Below, one piece after another: positions 1 through 7,704 of a stretch of 21,359 nucleotides of DNA (positions within the stretch are counted from its first letter, which is position 1; every line of letters starts with the position of its first letter). Under the pieces are notes generated by a model. That model made no database searches, was not told the origin of the DNA, and saw nothing but the letters and a program-made list of their open reading frames with translations. The translations under genes and the position numbers were made by a program. The stretch is from a virus. The DNA is taken from the IMG/VR virus record IMGVR_UViG_3300035670_001401, positions 1 through 21,359 of that record, one strand, 5' to 3'.

Positions 1-111
1 AAGACTGTTGGTGAGAAAGTATATATTGATCCACTTATTAATTGTGGTCACTCTGGTTCCAAGAGATGGGTTGGAAACTTCTATCAATGGATTAAATTAC
101 TTAGGAGATAA
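1..111 (+). CDS. C-terminal end of an unidentified protein (partial)
   Basis: Frame 1 is open from the window edge to a TAA at 109-111 and gives 36 residues ending in WIKLLRR. The visible part contains YIDPLINCGHSGSKRW, which gives a faint impression of the C-terminal tail of phage glycosyltransferase-like proteins (an acidic or Pro residue, then CGH and a GxK), but this is too short to assign. It ends 12 bases before the next ATG, so it is probably cotranscribed with the fibre gene downstream. The AGGAG at the end of this gene and the following AAGGGTAAG can serve as ribosome binding sequence for that gene. Confidence 0.6.
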   Translation, partial: KTVGEKVYIDPLINCGHSGSKRWVGNFYQWIKLLRR

Positions 112-123
112 GGGTAAGTACCA

Positions 124-2823
124 ATGGCTTTAAAAATCCAAGGAAATGTCGTTCTTGATTATGATGGTGCTGGTTATTCCAGCACCAATATTGCCGTTGG
201 TGCTGATGCTTTAGAGAATAATACAACTGGTATTAATAATACAGCAGTTGGTTATAGAGCAATATATTCAAACACGATTGGTGTTAATAATGTAGGTGTT
301 GGTTATCAAGCACTTTATACAAATACCACAGGCATACGCAACATAGGTATTGGTTATGCAGCACTTTATGATAATACCACAGGTAGTTATAATGTAGGTA
401 TTGGTTATGCAGCACTTTTTAATAATACTACAGGTAATAATAATGTAGGTGTTGGTTATCAAGCACTTTATACAAATACCACAGGCATACGCAATGTTGG
501 AGTTGGTGATGAATCCCTCGCTTTTAATACTATAGGACAATATAACGTAGGTGTTGGTCATAGAGCACTATATTATAATACAACAGGAAATGAAAACACA
601 GCAGTTGGTTATAGAGCGTTATATACAAATACTACTGGATATAGCAATGTTGCTGTCGGCATTAACTCATTGTATTCAAACACAATAGGCAGGGAAAATA
701 CAGCCGTTGGGTCTTCGGCACTACAAACAAATACAACCGGCATTCAAAACACGGCAGTTGGAAACCTTGCTCTTTCGTATAATTCAACAGGTGCTCGAAA
801 TACTGCTGTTGGACACGAATCAATGCCTAACGCTGGAGGCACAACAGACAATGTTGCAATAGGATATTATGCATTAAGATTTCATAATTTTGGAAATAAT
901 AATGTTGCTATTGGCAGAAGTGCGGCAGAATCAAGTTATAATGCTGATAGGAATACTGCTATTGGTGCATATTCTTTATATTTTATCAATAATGGGGATG
1001 ATAATACGGGGATCGGTTATCAGGCACTAAGATCAACGACAGATGGAGCACAAAATACAGCAGTTGGAGTTAATGCACTATATTCAAATACAACAGGTGT
1101 TAATAACATAGCAGTTGGTTATTATGCGTTGTATTCGAATACTATCGGCAATTATAATACAGCATTAGGTGGTCGGTCACTAAATTCAAATACAACAGGA
1201 ACTGATAATACTTCTGTCGGTTTCCAGTCTCTTTATGCAAATAGTATCGGCACTTATAATACAGCAGTTGGTTCAGGGGCTTTGCAAAATAATACAACTG
1301 CCAGCTTCAATGTTGCAGTTGGACATGCAGCATTATATAACAATACTACTGGATTATATAATACAGCAGTTGGCTCTTACGCATTATTAAATAATACTAT
1401 TGCGAACAATAATGTCGCAGTTGGTATGCAAGCGTTAGCATCAAATACAACTGGTGTTAATAATACAGCAGTTGGTTATCAAGCATCATATTATAATACT
1501 ATTGGAACTTACAATGTAGCATTTGGCAATAACGCATTATACACCAATACAACTGGGTATCAGAATACAGCAGTCGGATACGATGCACTATATGCAAATA
1601 CAACCGGATTTAATAACACAGCAGTTGGTTTGCAGGCTTTGCGAGAAAACTCAACTGGAGAAAACAATACAGCATTTGGCATACAAGCACTATATTCCAA
1701 TACAATTGGTGGTCAGAATGTTGCTTTGGGGGCATATTCTTCATATTCAAACACAACCGGAAGTTACAATACAGCAGTGGGTTATTTTGCACTATATGCA
1801 AACACCACTGGATATATGAATACTGCAATTGGACATGCTGCATTAAGATATAATACAACCGGGTTTACTAATACAGCAGTTGGTCATGCAGCATTATATA
1901 ACAATACTATTGGATATAATAATACAGCAGTTGGGTATTATTCGCTATTTGCAAACACAACTGGATTTTGGAATACTTCATTTGGATACGGGTCATTATA
2001 TTCAAACACAACTGGTTACTACAACGATGCGTTTGGTCTTAATGCACTTTATGCAAATACAACTGGGGTTAATAATGTCGCTATTGGCATGCAAGCATTA
2101 ACATCAAATACCACTGGGGCTAGTAATGTAGCCGTTGGTTTCCAAGCATTGTATAACAATACAATTGGGATTGTAAGCACCGCTGTAGGAGTACAGGCAT
2201 TATATTCGAATACCACCGGAACAAGAAATACTGCTGTTGGTTCTTCTTCGATGTTTTCCAATACAATTGGAAGCTATAATACTTCGGTTGGCAGAGAATC
2301 ATTATACTCCAATACAACAGGACAATTTAATACAGCAGTTGGACAATCTGCCGGTTTCAATATCACAACAGGATCAAATAACACCCTTCTTGGTTATAAT
2401 GCCCAGCCATCATCGGCAACAGTTTCTAATGAATTTACTCTTGGTGATGCAAATATCTCAAACCTTCGTTGTGCTGATACAACAATCTCAACACTATCGG
2501 ACATTCGTGATAAGACCAATATTGAAAATCTTCCAGTTGGCCTAGACTTCATTAGAGCAGTAAGACCAGTTATGTTTGACTGGAATACTCGTGATGGGTC
2601 AAGAAAAGGAAGAAAAGACTTTGGCTTCATTGCTCAAGAATTAGATCAAGTCGAACAACAATTTGGATACCCACAATACACAAGACTGGTTCATAAAGAA
2701 AATCCTGATAGGTGGGAAGCAGACCCAATGAAGATGTTCCCAATTCTAATTAAAGCACTTCAAGAAGCAGCCGACAAAATCGAGACTCTTGAACAAAGAA
2801 TACAACAACTGGAGAATAAGTAA
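124..2823 (+). CDS. Long repeat-built tail fibre with C-terminal S74 chaperone domain
   Basis: This 899-residue protein has three parts. Residues 1-28 are a short N-terminal cap. Residues 29-759 are 43 consecutive 17-residue repeats with consensus ALYSNTTGxxNTAVGYx, resembling the left-handed beta-roll repeats of trimeric adhesin heads (YadA/Hep_Hag type), followed by one degenerate unit (760-776). Residues 777-899 hold an intramolecular chaperone of the endosialidase/peptidase S74 family: TLSDIRDKTNI at 790-800 contains the Ser792-Asp793 pair where this family cuts itself and the downstream Lys797, followed by FDW and GFIAQEL motifs and a final coiled coil (ALQEAADKIETLEQRIQQLENK region). 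I infer a trimeric fibre that folds with the C-terminal chaperone and then releases it. The stop codon overlaps the next start (TAATG). The receptor is unknown. Confidence 0.9.
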   Translation: MALKIQGNVVLDYDGAGYSSTNIAVGADALENNTTGINNTAVGYRAIYSNTIGVNNVGVGYQALYTNTTGIRNIGIGYAALYDNTTGSYNVGIGYAALFNNTTGNNNVGVGYQALYTNTTGIRNVGVGDESLAFNTIGQYNVGVGHRALYYNTTGNENTAVGYRALYTNTTGYSNVAVGINSLYSNTIGRENTAVGSSALQTNTTGIQNTAVGNLALSYNSTGARNTAVGHESMPNAGGTTDNVAIGYYALRFHNFGNNNVAIGRSAAESSYNADRNTAIGAYSLYFINNGDDNTGIGYQALRSTTDGAQNTAVGVNALYSNTTGVNNIAVGYYALYSNTIGNYNTALGGRSLNSNTTGTDNTSVGFQSLYANSIGTYNTAVGSGALQNNTTASFNVAVGHAALYNNTTGLYNTAVGSYALLNNTIANNNVAVGMQALASNTTGVNNTAVGYQASYYNTIGTYNVAFGNNALYTNTTGYQNTAVGYDALYANTTGFNNTAVGLQALRENSTGENNTAFGIQALYSNTIGGQNVALGAYSSYSNTTGSYNTAVGYFALYANTTGYMNTAIGHAALRYNTTGFTNTAVGHAALYNNTIGYNNTAVGYYSLFANTTGFWNTSFGYGSLYSNTTGYYNDAFGLNALYANTTGVNNVAIGMQALTSNTTGASNVAVGFQALYNNTIGIVSTAVGVQALYSNTTGTRNTAVGSSSMFSNTIGSYNTSVGRESLYSNTTGQFNTAVGQSAGFNITTGSNNTLLGYNAQPSSATVSNEFTLGDANISNLRCADTTISTLSDIRDKTNIENLPVGLDFIRAVRPVMFDWNTRDGSRKGRKDFGFIAQELDQVEQQFGYPQYTRLVHKENPDRWEADPMKMFPILIKALQEAADKIETLEQRIQQLENK
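208..2400 (+). repeat. 43 tandem 51-bp coding repeats
   Basis: The repeats run without a break or length change: every unit is exactly 51 bp (17 codons). Most begin ALY or SLY, carry NTTG or NTIG at unit positions 5-8 and N(T/V)AVG near positions 11-15. Units 13-17 (about 820-1074) are the most diverged, with the NTTG box lost in units 13-16. DNA identity between units is partial, so the array is old, but some pairs such as units 3 and 6 still share long identical stretches. Confidence 0.95.
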
Positions 2824-3140
2824 TGGCAATACAATATACTTGGACGATATCAGCACTTGACGTTAAACTATCAGAAGATGGACTAGAAAAGATTGTAACC
2901 AATGTCCATTGGAGATTGCTTGGAACAGAAGATTCACATTCTGCTGATGTCTATGGTTCTGTATCACTTGATCCACCAGTAACAACATCTTTCATTGAGT
3001 TTGATGCTCTAACCAAAGAAGATATTGTTTCTTGGATTGAAGATAAACTCGATGTTGATCAATTAAAAACAAGTCTTGAAACACAGATAAATAGTTTGAA
3101 GAATCCCGTGACGGCTTCTTTACCACCACCTTGGCAATAA
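2823..3140 (+). CDS. Small conserved phage protein, probably tail-fibre associated
   Basis: The product is 105 residues, starting MAIQYTWTISALDVK. The pattern YTWxIxxL, a central VxNVHWRLxGTE, a (V/F)xGxVxL segment and a LTKEDIVSWIE stretch resembles a small protein common in aquatic podo- and myophages that usually sits next to tail or fibre genes. I recall it as a domain of unknown function (DUF7936-like), but cannot check this. No signal peptide or membrane segment is visible. Its ATG overlaps the fibre stop codon (TAATG), implying translational coupling. A role in fibre assembly or as a minor virion component is inferred from position only. Confidence 0.7.
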   Translation: MAIQYTWTISALDVKLSEDGLEKIVTNVHWRLLGTEDSHSADVYGSVSLDPPVTTSFIEFDALTKEDIVSWIEDKLDVDQLKTSLETQINSLKNPVTASLPPPWQ

Positions 3141-3154
3141 TAATGGAGGATATT

Positions 3155-3319
3155 ATGGACAATTTAAAATTTAACTTTTCACTTGAACAAGTAAATGCGA
3201 TTCTGTTTGCACTTGGACGTATGCCATATGAGAATGTATTTCAATTGATCGAGGAAGTCAAGCGTCAGGCAAATGAACAATTGCCTCAACCACCAAACAC
3301 AACATTTAAAGAAGAGTAA
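3155..3319 (+). CDS. 54-residue conserved small protein between two fibre genes
   Basis: The reading frame is open from a TTG at 3131, but the ATG at 3155 is preferred because GGAGGA at 3145-3150 lies four bases upstream; the ATG at 3143 would overlap that site. The product begins MDNLKFNFSLEQVNAIL, continues with ALGRMPYENVFQLIEEV and looks like one compact helical domain. Similar short proteins (a hydrophobic Leu-Glu-xx-Asn-xx-Leu helix, then LPY/MPY and a second helix) occur beside fibre genes in other phages, without known function. Its TAA overlaps the next ATG. No catalytic motif is seen. Confidence 0.7.
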   Translation: MDNLKFNFSLEQVNAILFALGRMPYENVFQLIEEVKRQANEQLPQPPNTTFKEE

Positions 3320-5490
3320 TGGCAAACAATAGAGAACTTGGAGAACTTGGACAGTATTTAAGTGTAAATACCAGTTCAAATAGTGTTTCAATAACGTCTA
3401 CTTCTTTGGCAGTTGGTTCCAATACATTTACTGTTGGAACCTCTGCTTATTTTGTTTCTAATGGTAATGTTGGTATTGGTACGAGTAGTCCAGGGGCATC
3501 ATTGGAAGTGTCTGGTGGTGCAACGAATGGTTTGTTAAGAATAGGTCAACTACAATTTAAAGATAATTCCGGGTCACACATTTCTGGGACAAACGGTGTT
3601 CATATGTTTCCATTTACAGATGGAATGTTATATTTGGACAATTATGATGGTGGATTTTCTTTCAGAACCCTATCTTCATCTGAGAAAATGAGAATCACTT
3701 CTGCTGGTAATGTTGGTATTGGTACGAGTAGTCCATCAGGTACATTAGATGTTAGAGGTGGAGGGAATTATTATTTTGGTAATGTTTCAAATCCAAGATT
3801 TCGGTTAGTTAATACTAGTGGAACAGCATCTACTCTATTGTCAGGGGCAGATAGTGGTGGTGTATGGCTTGGTGCTGAAACGAACTCATTTTTATATTTT
3901 ATAACCAATTCAGCAGAACGAATGCGAATCACTTCTGATGGTAATGTTGGTATTGGTACAACAACTCCAGATGGAAAATTTACAGTTAATGCTGGTTCTA
4001 CCACATCGTTCGATGTATCAAATCCTTCAGGATATACTTTACAATTATCACACTATATGACCACGACTGGTGCATCATCAGTAAGAAAAGTTCTATCGGG
4101 AATACAAGGATTGGTCGGTAGTTCTGATATTAGCAATTATCAAGGATCACTGGCCTTTTTAACAACTCCTTCTGCTGGTTCACCGACAGAACGAATGAGA
4201 ATCACTTCTGCTGGTTATGTTGGTATTGGTACAAGTAGTCCAACAAGCACCTTTACTGTTGAAGGAGGTATAACTGAAATTCGAAGCGGCGGATATCTCA
4301 TGCTTCGTCCTACAGCGAATGATTGGGATTTTCGGTTACAGTCGCTTTCTGGTAACAAACTGGGAATTTTTTCTGGTGGAGATTTAGTTAATCCCGTGGC
4401 AACATTTGTAAACGGCGGCAATGTTGGTATTGGTACTGGATCACCTGGGGCAAAATTAGAAGTTAGAAGTGATTCTGCTAGTACTGTTTCTTCTGTTCTC
4501 GCTTTATCTAATCTAGGTGCAGGAGGAGGTGCAGGTGCAGCTTTAGATTATATAGGAGCCGGATCACAGAGCACACATGCTCGTATTAATACAATAGATG
4601 ATGGTGCATTCGCATCTCATTTGGTAATTAATACCAAGATAACAGGGGCATCAGGAAATGCACTAACAGAACGAATGAGAATCACTTCTGCTGGTAATGT
4701 TGGTATTGGTACAAGTTCTCCTTCTTATAAACTTCATGTTGAAGGAACTATTTATGGAAATTCATCGGCTGGCGTAGGTGTAAGAGGTAACTCATCATCT
4801 TCAACTGGTGTATATGGAACTTCATCTACTGGTGTAGCTACGAGAGGTGATTCTACCTCAAATTATGGTGTGTATGGGCAATCTACCAATAGTCATGGAG
4901 TTGTAGGAAGAACTGATCTCAGTGGTGGTATTGGCGTATATGCATATAATTCTGTTAATAACACTCAATTGTATGGAGCATATTCATCATATGCAGCATA
5001 TGGATCGGGAAATGCTTATTTTTCAGGTTCTCTATCAAAAGGTTCAGGATCATTCAAAATTCCACATCCTCTTCCCGAACTATCTGAAACTCACAATCTC
5101 GTTCATTCATTCGTTGAAGCTCCAACGGCAGATAACATCTATCGTGGTAAAGTCCAATTAGAAAACGGACAAGCAACAGTTAATATAGATACTCATGTTG
5201 GTATGACTGAAGGAACATTCTCTGCACTCAACGGAAACATTCAAGTATTCCTACAAAATGATTCAGGATGGGATTTGGTCCGTGGATCAGTTTCTGACAA
5301 TATCCTAACAATCATTTCACAAAACCAATCTTCAATAGATACAATTTCTTGGATGGTTATTGGTGAAAGACAAGACCAACACATGCTTGATACACAATGG
5401 ACTGACGAATTTGGCAGACCAATACTTGAACCAGTAAGAGAACCAGAACCAGACATTCCATTACCAGAGGTTTCAAATGAAAACAGCTAA
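3319..5490 (+). CDS. Tail-fibre-like protein with VGIGTSSP repeats
   Basis: The product is 723 residues. Six copies of a motif, in full form (E)RMRITSAGNVGIGTSSPxxxLxV, begin near residues 48, 123, 200, 291, 365 and 451, spaced 70-90 residues apart by variable beta-rich segments. This motif is widespread in phage fibre proteins and marks repeated beta-structured shaft units. Residues about 485-545 hold several GVYG/GVxxRG repeats. A distinct C-terminal domain starts near residue 577 (SFKIPHPLPELSETHNLVHS) and includes ADNIYRGKVQL; this type of C-terminus is common in marine phage fibres and probably forms the tip or a trimerisation unit. The ATG overlaps the previous stop (TAATG). No S74 domain is present, so maturation differs from the 899-aa fibre. 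Receptor binding is inferred. Confidence 0.85.
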   Translation: MANNRELGELGQYLSVNTSSNSVSITSTSLAVGSNTFTVGTSAYFVSNGNVGIGTSSPGASLEVSGGATNGLLRIGQLQFKDNSGSHISGTNGVHMFPFTDGMLYLDNYDGGFSFRTLSSSEKMRITSAGNVGIGTSSPSGTLDVRGGGNYYFGNVSNPRFRLVNTSGTASTLLSGADSGGVWLGAETNSFLYFITNSAERMRITSDGNVGIGTTTPDGKFTVNAGSTTSFDVSNPSGYTLQLSHYMTTTGASSVRKVLSGIQGLVGSSDISNYQGSLAFLTTPSAGSPTERMRITSAGYVGIGTSSPTSTFTVEGGITEIRSGGYLMLRPTANDWDFRLQSLSGNKLGIFSGGDLVNPVATFVNGGNVGIGTGSPGAKLEVRSDSASTVSSVLALSNLGAGGGAGAALDYIGAGSQSTHARINTIDDGAFASHLVINTKITGASGNALTERMRITSAGNVGIGTSSPSYKLHVEGTIYGNSSAGVGVRGNSSSSTGVYGTSSTGVATRGDSTSNYGVYGQSTNSHGVVGRTDLSGGIGVYAYNSVNNTQLYGAYSSYAAYGSGNAYFSGSLSKGSGSFKIPHPLPELSETHNLVHSFVEAPTADNIYRGKVQLENGQATVNIDTHVGMTEGTFSALNGNIQVFLQNDSGWDLVRGSVSDNILTIISQNQSSIDTISWMVIGERQDQHMLDTQWTDEFGRPILEPVREPEPDIPLPEVSNENS
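3463..4740 (+). repeat. Six dispersed MRITSAGNVGIGTSSP-coding repeats
   Basis: VGIGT cores lie at residues 51, 132, 210, 301, 369 and 461 of the 723-aa fibre. Four copies (from about 3685, 3919, 4192 and 4672) are close to identical in DNA across AATGAGAATCACTTCTGCTG and the bases that follow, while the segments between them are unrelated. Such spaced near-identical blocks could support recombination that swaps the intervening segments. Confidence 0.85.
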
Positions 5491-5620
5491 ATATGCTAAC
5501 GAAGAACAAACGAAAATTTTATTGACATATAATGGAAGAACAATTGAAGTTCCAGTCAATCCACATAATGCTGTATACAAGAAGATTTTGGCTGAACAAA
5601 TCGTAATTCAACCTTATTAA
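5477..5620 (+). CDS. 47-residue hypothetical protein
   Basis: The frame starts at an ATG 14 bases inside the end of the preceding fibre gene and runs to TAA at 5618-5620, giving MKTAKYANEEQTKILLTYNG and 27 further residues ending VIQPY. I do not recognise it with certainty. It has an alternating hydrophobic pattern (TKILLTYNGRTIEVPVNP), consistent with a small beta domain, and no membrane segment. Short proteins with a similar MKTAKYAN start follow fibre genes in some T4-like phages of aquatic bacteria. Despite its MKT start it lacks Ile/Leu-x-Glu at positions 8-10, so I do not place it in the capsid-targeted family. The overlap supports coupling with the fibre gene. Confidence 0.6.
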   Translation: MKTAKYANEEQTKILLTYNGRTIEVPVNPHNAVYKKILAEQIVIQPY

Positions 5621-5626
5621 TAAATA
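5619..5626 (+). promoter_or_regulatory. Possible late promoter AATAAATA
   Basis: The octamer AATAAATA differs from the T4 late promoter TATAAATA only at the first base. It lies at the start of the 125-bp gap before the homing endonuclease and could drive that gene and the 392-aa fibre. AT-rich stop-codon regions can produce this octamer by chance. Confidence 0.4.
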
Positions 5627-5745
5627 ATAAAAATAGAAACACATTTCAGGGGAGAATGAACCGAAATGGCAGCCGAAAATCAAAAAAATACGGTTCACGA
5701 GATTGGCGTCTCTAACCGTTCTAATACTTACAGGAGTATCAGCTT
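5621..5745 (+). other. Structured leader upstream of homing endonuclease
   Basis: This 125-bp gap contains a GGGGAG at 5649-5654; an ATG at 5666 whose first 15 bases match those of the downstream fibre gene at 6507 except one; a run of seven A at 5682-5688; and a two-part hairpin: outer stem ACGGTT (5690-5695) with AACCGT (5714-5719), inner stem GAGAT (5699-5703) with GTCTC (5708-5712, one G-T pair) and loop TGGC. The endonuclease ribosome binding site AGGAG (5732-5736) lies just past the hairpin. Hairpins before freestanding homing endonuclease genes are known in T4, where they limit translation from early transcripts, but here the site itself is not inside the stem. Confidence 0.55.
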
Positions 5746-6528
5746 ATGTCTATTTATACGCAACCAAAATTAATATATTACGTCTATGCTTTTCTTAGAA
5801 AAGATGGTACGCCTTATTATATAGGTAAAGGTAAAGGCAATAGGTTATTTAAAAAAAGAATAAATTCAATAAATAGGCCGAAAGACATATCAAGAATAGT
5901 TGTTTGCGAATCAAATTTAACAGAACTTGGTGCGTTTGCATTAGAAAGAAGATTAATTCGCTGGCATGGTCGTAAAGATAATGGAACTGGCATTTTAAGA
6001 AACTTAACAGATGGTGGTGAAGGTTCTTCAGGTTTGAGACATTCAGATAAAACTAAAAAGAAAATGTCCGATTCACAGAAAAATAGAGTAACAGATGATT
6101 TTAGATCATTGATATCAAGCATAAGAAAAGGCAAAAAATTATCTGAAGAAACAAAGAAAAAAATATCTGATGCAAAAAAAGGAATAAAACTTGCAAATGA
6201 TACAAAAAGAAAATTGTCTAGTGCGAATAAAGGTAAAAAACACACCGAAGAAACTAAGCAAAAAATGAAAGCTGCATATAAATATTCTGAAAAACGAACA
6301 CAAATTAGCGACGAAACACGAAAAAAACTTTCTATTTGTAAAAAAGGTAAGTCACTTAGTAAAGAACATAAAGAAAAAATGTCAGCGTCCCATAAAGGCA
6401 AAACGCTTAGTGAAGAACACAAAAGAAATCTTTCTATTGTCAATAAAGGCAAGAAACTTTCAGAAGAATCCATAAGAAAAAGAACAGAAACAAGAAGAGC
6501 AAAAAAATGGCAGCTGAAAATTTCGTAG
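5746..6528 (+). CDS. GIY-YIG homing endonuclease with NUMOD3 DNA-binding repeats
   Basis: The product is 260 residues. Residues 10-90 form a GIY-YIG nuclease domain: YYVYAFL (11-17) and [12 protein letters not shown] (22-33), with Arg33, a helix containing Glu67 ([11 protein letters not shown]) and Asn86 as candidates for the usual active-site residues. From residue 98 to the end there are about eight lysine-rich modules of the form [16 protein letters not shown], the NUMOD3 DNA-binding motif of homing endonucleases. It cuts a specific DNA site to spread its own gene. The start has AGGAG nine bases upstream. Its last 22 bases overlap the 5' end of the next fibre gene, so its C-terminal KKWQLKIS is read from that gene in another frame. 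The very Lys-rich, A-rich composition differs from its neighbours. No intron core was recognised, so it is called freestanding. Confidence 0.9.
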   Translation: MSIYTQPKLIYYVYAFLRKDGTPYYIGKGKGNRLFKKRINSINRPKDISRIVVCESNLTELGAFALERRLIRWHGRKDNGTGILRNLTDGGEGSSGLRHSDKTKKKMSDSQKNRVTDDFRSLISSIRKGKKLSEETKKKISDAKKGIKLANDTKRKLSSANKGKKHTEETKQKMKAAYKYSEKRTQISDETRKKLSICKKGKSLSKEHKEKMSASHKGKTLSEEHKRNLSIVNKGKKLSEESIRKRTETRRAKKWQLKIS

Positions 6529-7685
6529 TTCGTAATGGTCTGGTAGTCGCGAATTCAACAACTACTCACGTAACAGCAAATTCCACCGGAGTTAGTGCAA
6601 ACGGCTTTTCTGGTAATGGATCGTTATTAACTACGCTAAATGCTACTCAATTAACAACTGGAACGGTTCCATCGGCAAGATTGTCTGGCACTTATAACAT
6701 CACATCGAATAATGCAACATACTTGAATGGTCAATTGAGTTCATACTATCTCGATGCAACTAATTTAACAGGAACGATTGCATCAGCAAGATTGTCTGGA
6801 TCTTATACTATTTTAGCATCAAATGCCACTCTTGCCACTAAAGCTTCTACTGTTTCGCAAGGTGGTGGCAATGGAACTGCTATGACGTTTGCATTTTCAG
6901 GTCAATCTGGACAGCCAACATATCTTTGGGGTACGAATGACGGATCTTCAACGCTAGTTTGGAATCCAGCAAACTTTTCTGTAAATTATGCAACTTCGGC
7001 TGGCAGTGCTTCAAGTGCAACAACAGCTTCTTCGGCAACTCTTGCCACTAAAGCGTCTACTTTGTCGCAAAATGGTGGAACTGGGTCGGCAATGACTTTC
7101 AATTGGGTTGGTCAAACCGGACAACCAAGTTATCTTTGGGGAAGTAACGATGGCGTCAATCATTATGTATGGGTTCCTGGAAACTTCAACGTCAATTCCG
7201 CTCAATATTCAGTGTATTCGCAAGTGGCAACTTCAGCAACCAGTGCCACCAGTGCGTCATATGCAACTTCGGCTGGCAGTGCTTCAAGTGCAACAACAGC
7301 TTCTTCAGCAACTCTTGCTACCAAAGCATCGACCCTTTCAATGGGAGGAGGGAATGGAACTGCCATGACCTTTAATTGGTCTGGTCAAAGTGGACAACCA
7401 ACATGGCTGTGGGGATCAAATGATGGAAGCAATCATTATGTATGGAACCCAGCAAACTTCTCAGTGAATTATGCAACCTCAGCTGGTAGTGCAACAAATG
7501 CAACAAATGCAACAAATGCTTCATATCTTGGAGGATATGCTGCAGCTTCTTATCCAAGAAGTGTTTCTATTACAAATGGAAACAGACCAGTGGTTGGGGC
7601 TACTATGATTGGTATGTCTGCATCTATCTCGGGAGGAGTTTTGTACATAACATTAACTTGGGAATATCCTTCTGGGACCAATTGA
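6507..7685 (+). CDS. Tail-fibre-like protein with three repeated modules
   Basis: The product is 392 residues. The N-terminus [14 protein letters not shown] is typical of a class of fibre or tail-decoration proteins in T4-like aquatic phages. Residues 50-100 have two copies of (T/I)xSARLSGxY. Three modules starting LATKAST at residues 109, 179 and 270 each read GGxGxAMTFxWxGQxGQPxxLWGxNDG, then (Y/L)VWxPxNFxVN. They are joined by Ala/Ser/Thr-rich linkers with SATSATSAS-type repeats, probably extended shaft segments. The final 45 residues (from [15 protein letters not shown]) form a separate end domain. The start overlaps the homing endonuclease end. The likely ribosome binding sequence (AAGAAGAG near 6492) lies inside the endonuclease gene, so translation may depend on coupling. 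Adhesion is inferred. Confidence 0.8.
   Translation: MAAENFVVRNGLVVANSTTTHVTANSTGVSANGFSGNGSLLTTLNATQLTTGTVPSARLSGTYNITSNNATYLNGQLSSYYLDATNLTGTIASARLSGSYTILASNATLATKASTVSQGGGNGTAMTFAFSGQSGQPTYLWGTNDGSSTLVWNPANFSVNYATSAGSASSATTASSATLATKASTLSQNGGTGSAMTFNWVGQTGQPSYLWGSNDGVNHYVWVPGNFNVNSAQYSVYSQVATSATSATSASYATSAGSASSATTASSATLATKASTLSMGGGNGTAMTFNWSGQSGQPTWLWGSNDGSNHYVWNPANFSVNYATSAGSATNATNATNASYLGGYAAASYPRSVSITNGNRPVVGATMIGMSASISGGVLYITLTWEYPSGTN
6831..7481 (+). repeat. Three in-frame modules with recent DNA duplication
   Basis: Modules begin at 6831, 7041 and 7314. The Ala/Ser/Thr linker DNA at 6988 and 7261 is identical for 46 bases and then differs at single positions, which suggests a recent duplication or gene conversion inside the fibre gene. 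Confidence 0.85.
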
Positions 7686-7686
7686 C

Positions 7687-7694
7687 AATAAATA
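7687..7694 (+). promoter_or_regulatory. Weak late-promoter-like octamer
   Basis: AATAAATA sits in the 19-bp gap between the 392-aa fibre and the first holin-like gene. A start point about six bases past it would fall around 7700 and remove the AGGA ribosome site of the gene at 7705, so if real it would serve the later lysis genes. Confidence 0.25.
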
Positions 7695-7704
7695 TAGGAT
7701 TCAA

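Noticed and set aside
208-2400. CRISPR-like or other non-coding repeat array
   Set aside because: Units are contiguous, in frame, protein-coding and without spacers.
268-2630. Several open frames in other phases of the 51-bp repeat array
   Set aside because: They are shadows: a repeat unit with length divisible by three keeps alternative frames open too. Only frame 124-2823 has sensible ends and an S74 domain.
3131-3154. TTG start at 3131 and ATG at 3143 for the 54-aa protein
   Set aside because: The ribosome site GGAGGA at 3145-3150 is placed for the ATG at 3155 and would overlap the 3143 start.
5477-5620. 47-aa MKT-starting protein as a member of the capsid-leader family
   Set aside because: Positions 8-10 are Asn-Glu-Glu, so the Ile/Leu-x-Glu protease signature is missing, and it lies in the fibre region.
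5750-5757. TATTTATA, a minus-strand late promoter match
   Set aside because: It lies inside the endonuclease coding sequence and no minus-strand gene follows it.
5817-6473. Long open frame (218 codons) on the minus strand opposite the endonuclease
   Set aside because: It mirrors the Lys/Ser-rich NUMOD3 repeats, giving a Leu/Phe/Ser-rich translation with no start context; the + strand has clear nuclease motifs.
5621-6506. Group I intron carrying the endonuclease inside the fibre gene
   Set aside because: I could not recognise conserved intron core elements, and the restored 5' end with its own ATG makes splicing unnecessary. A covariance-model search would settle it.
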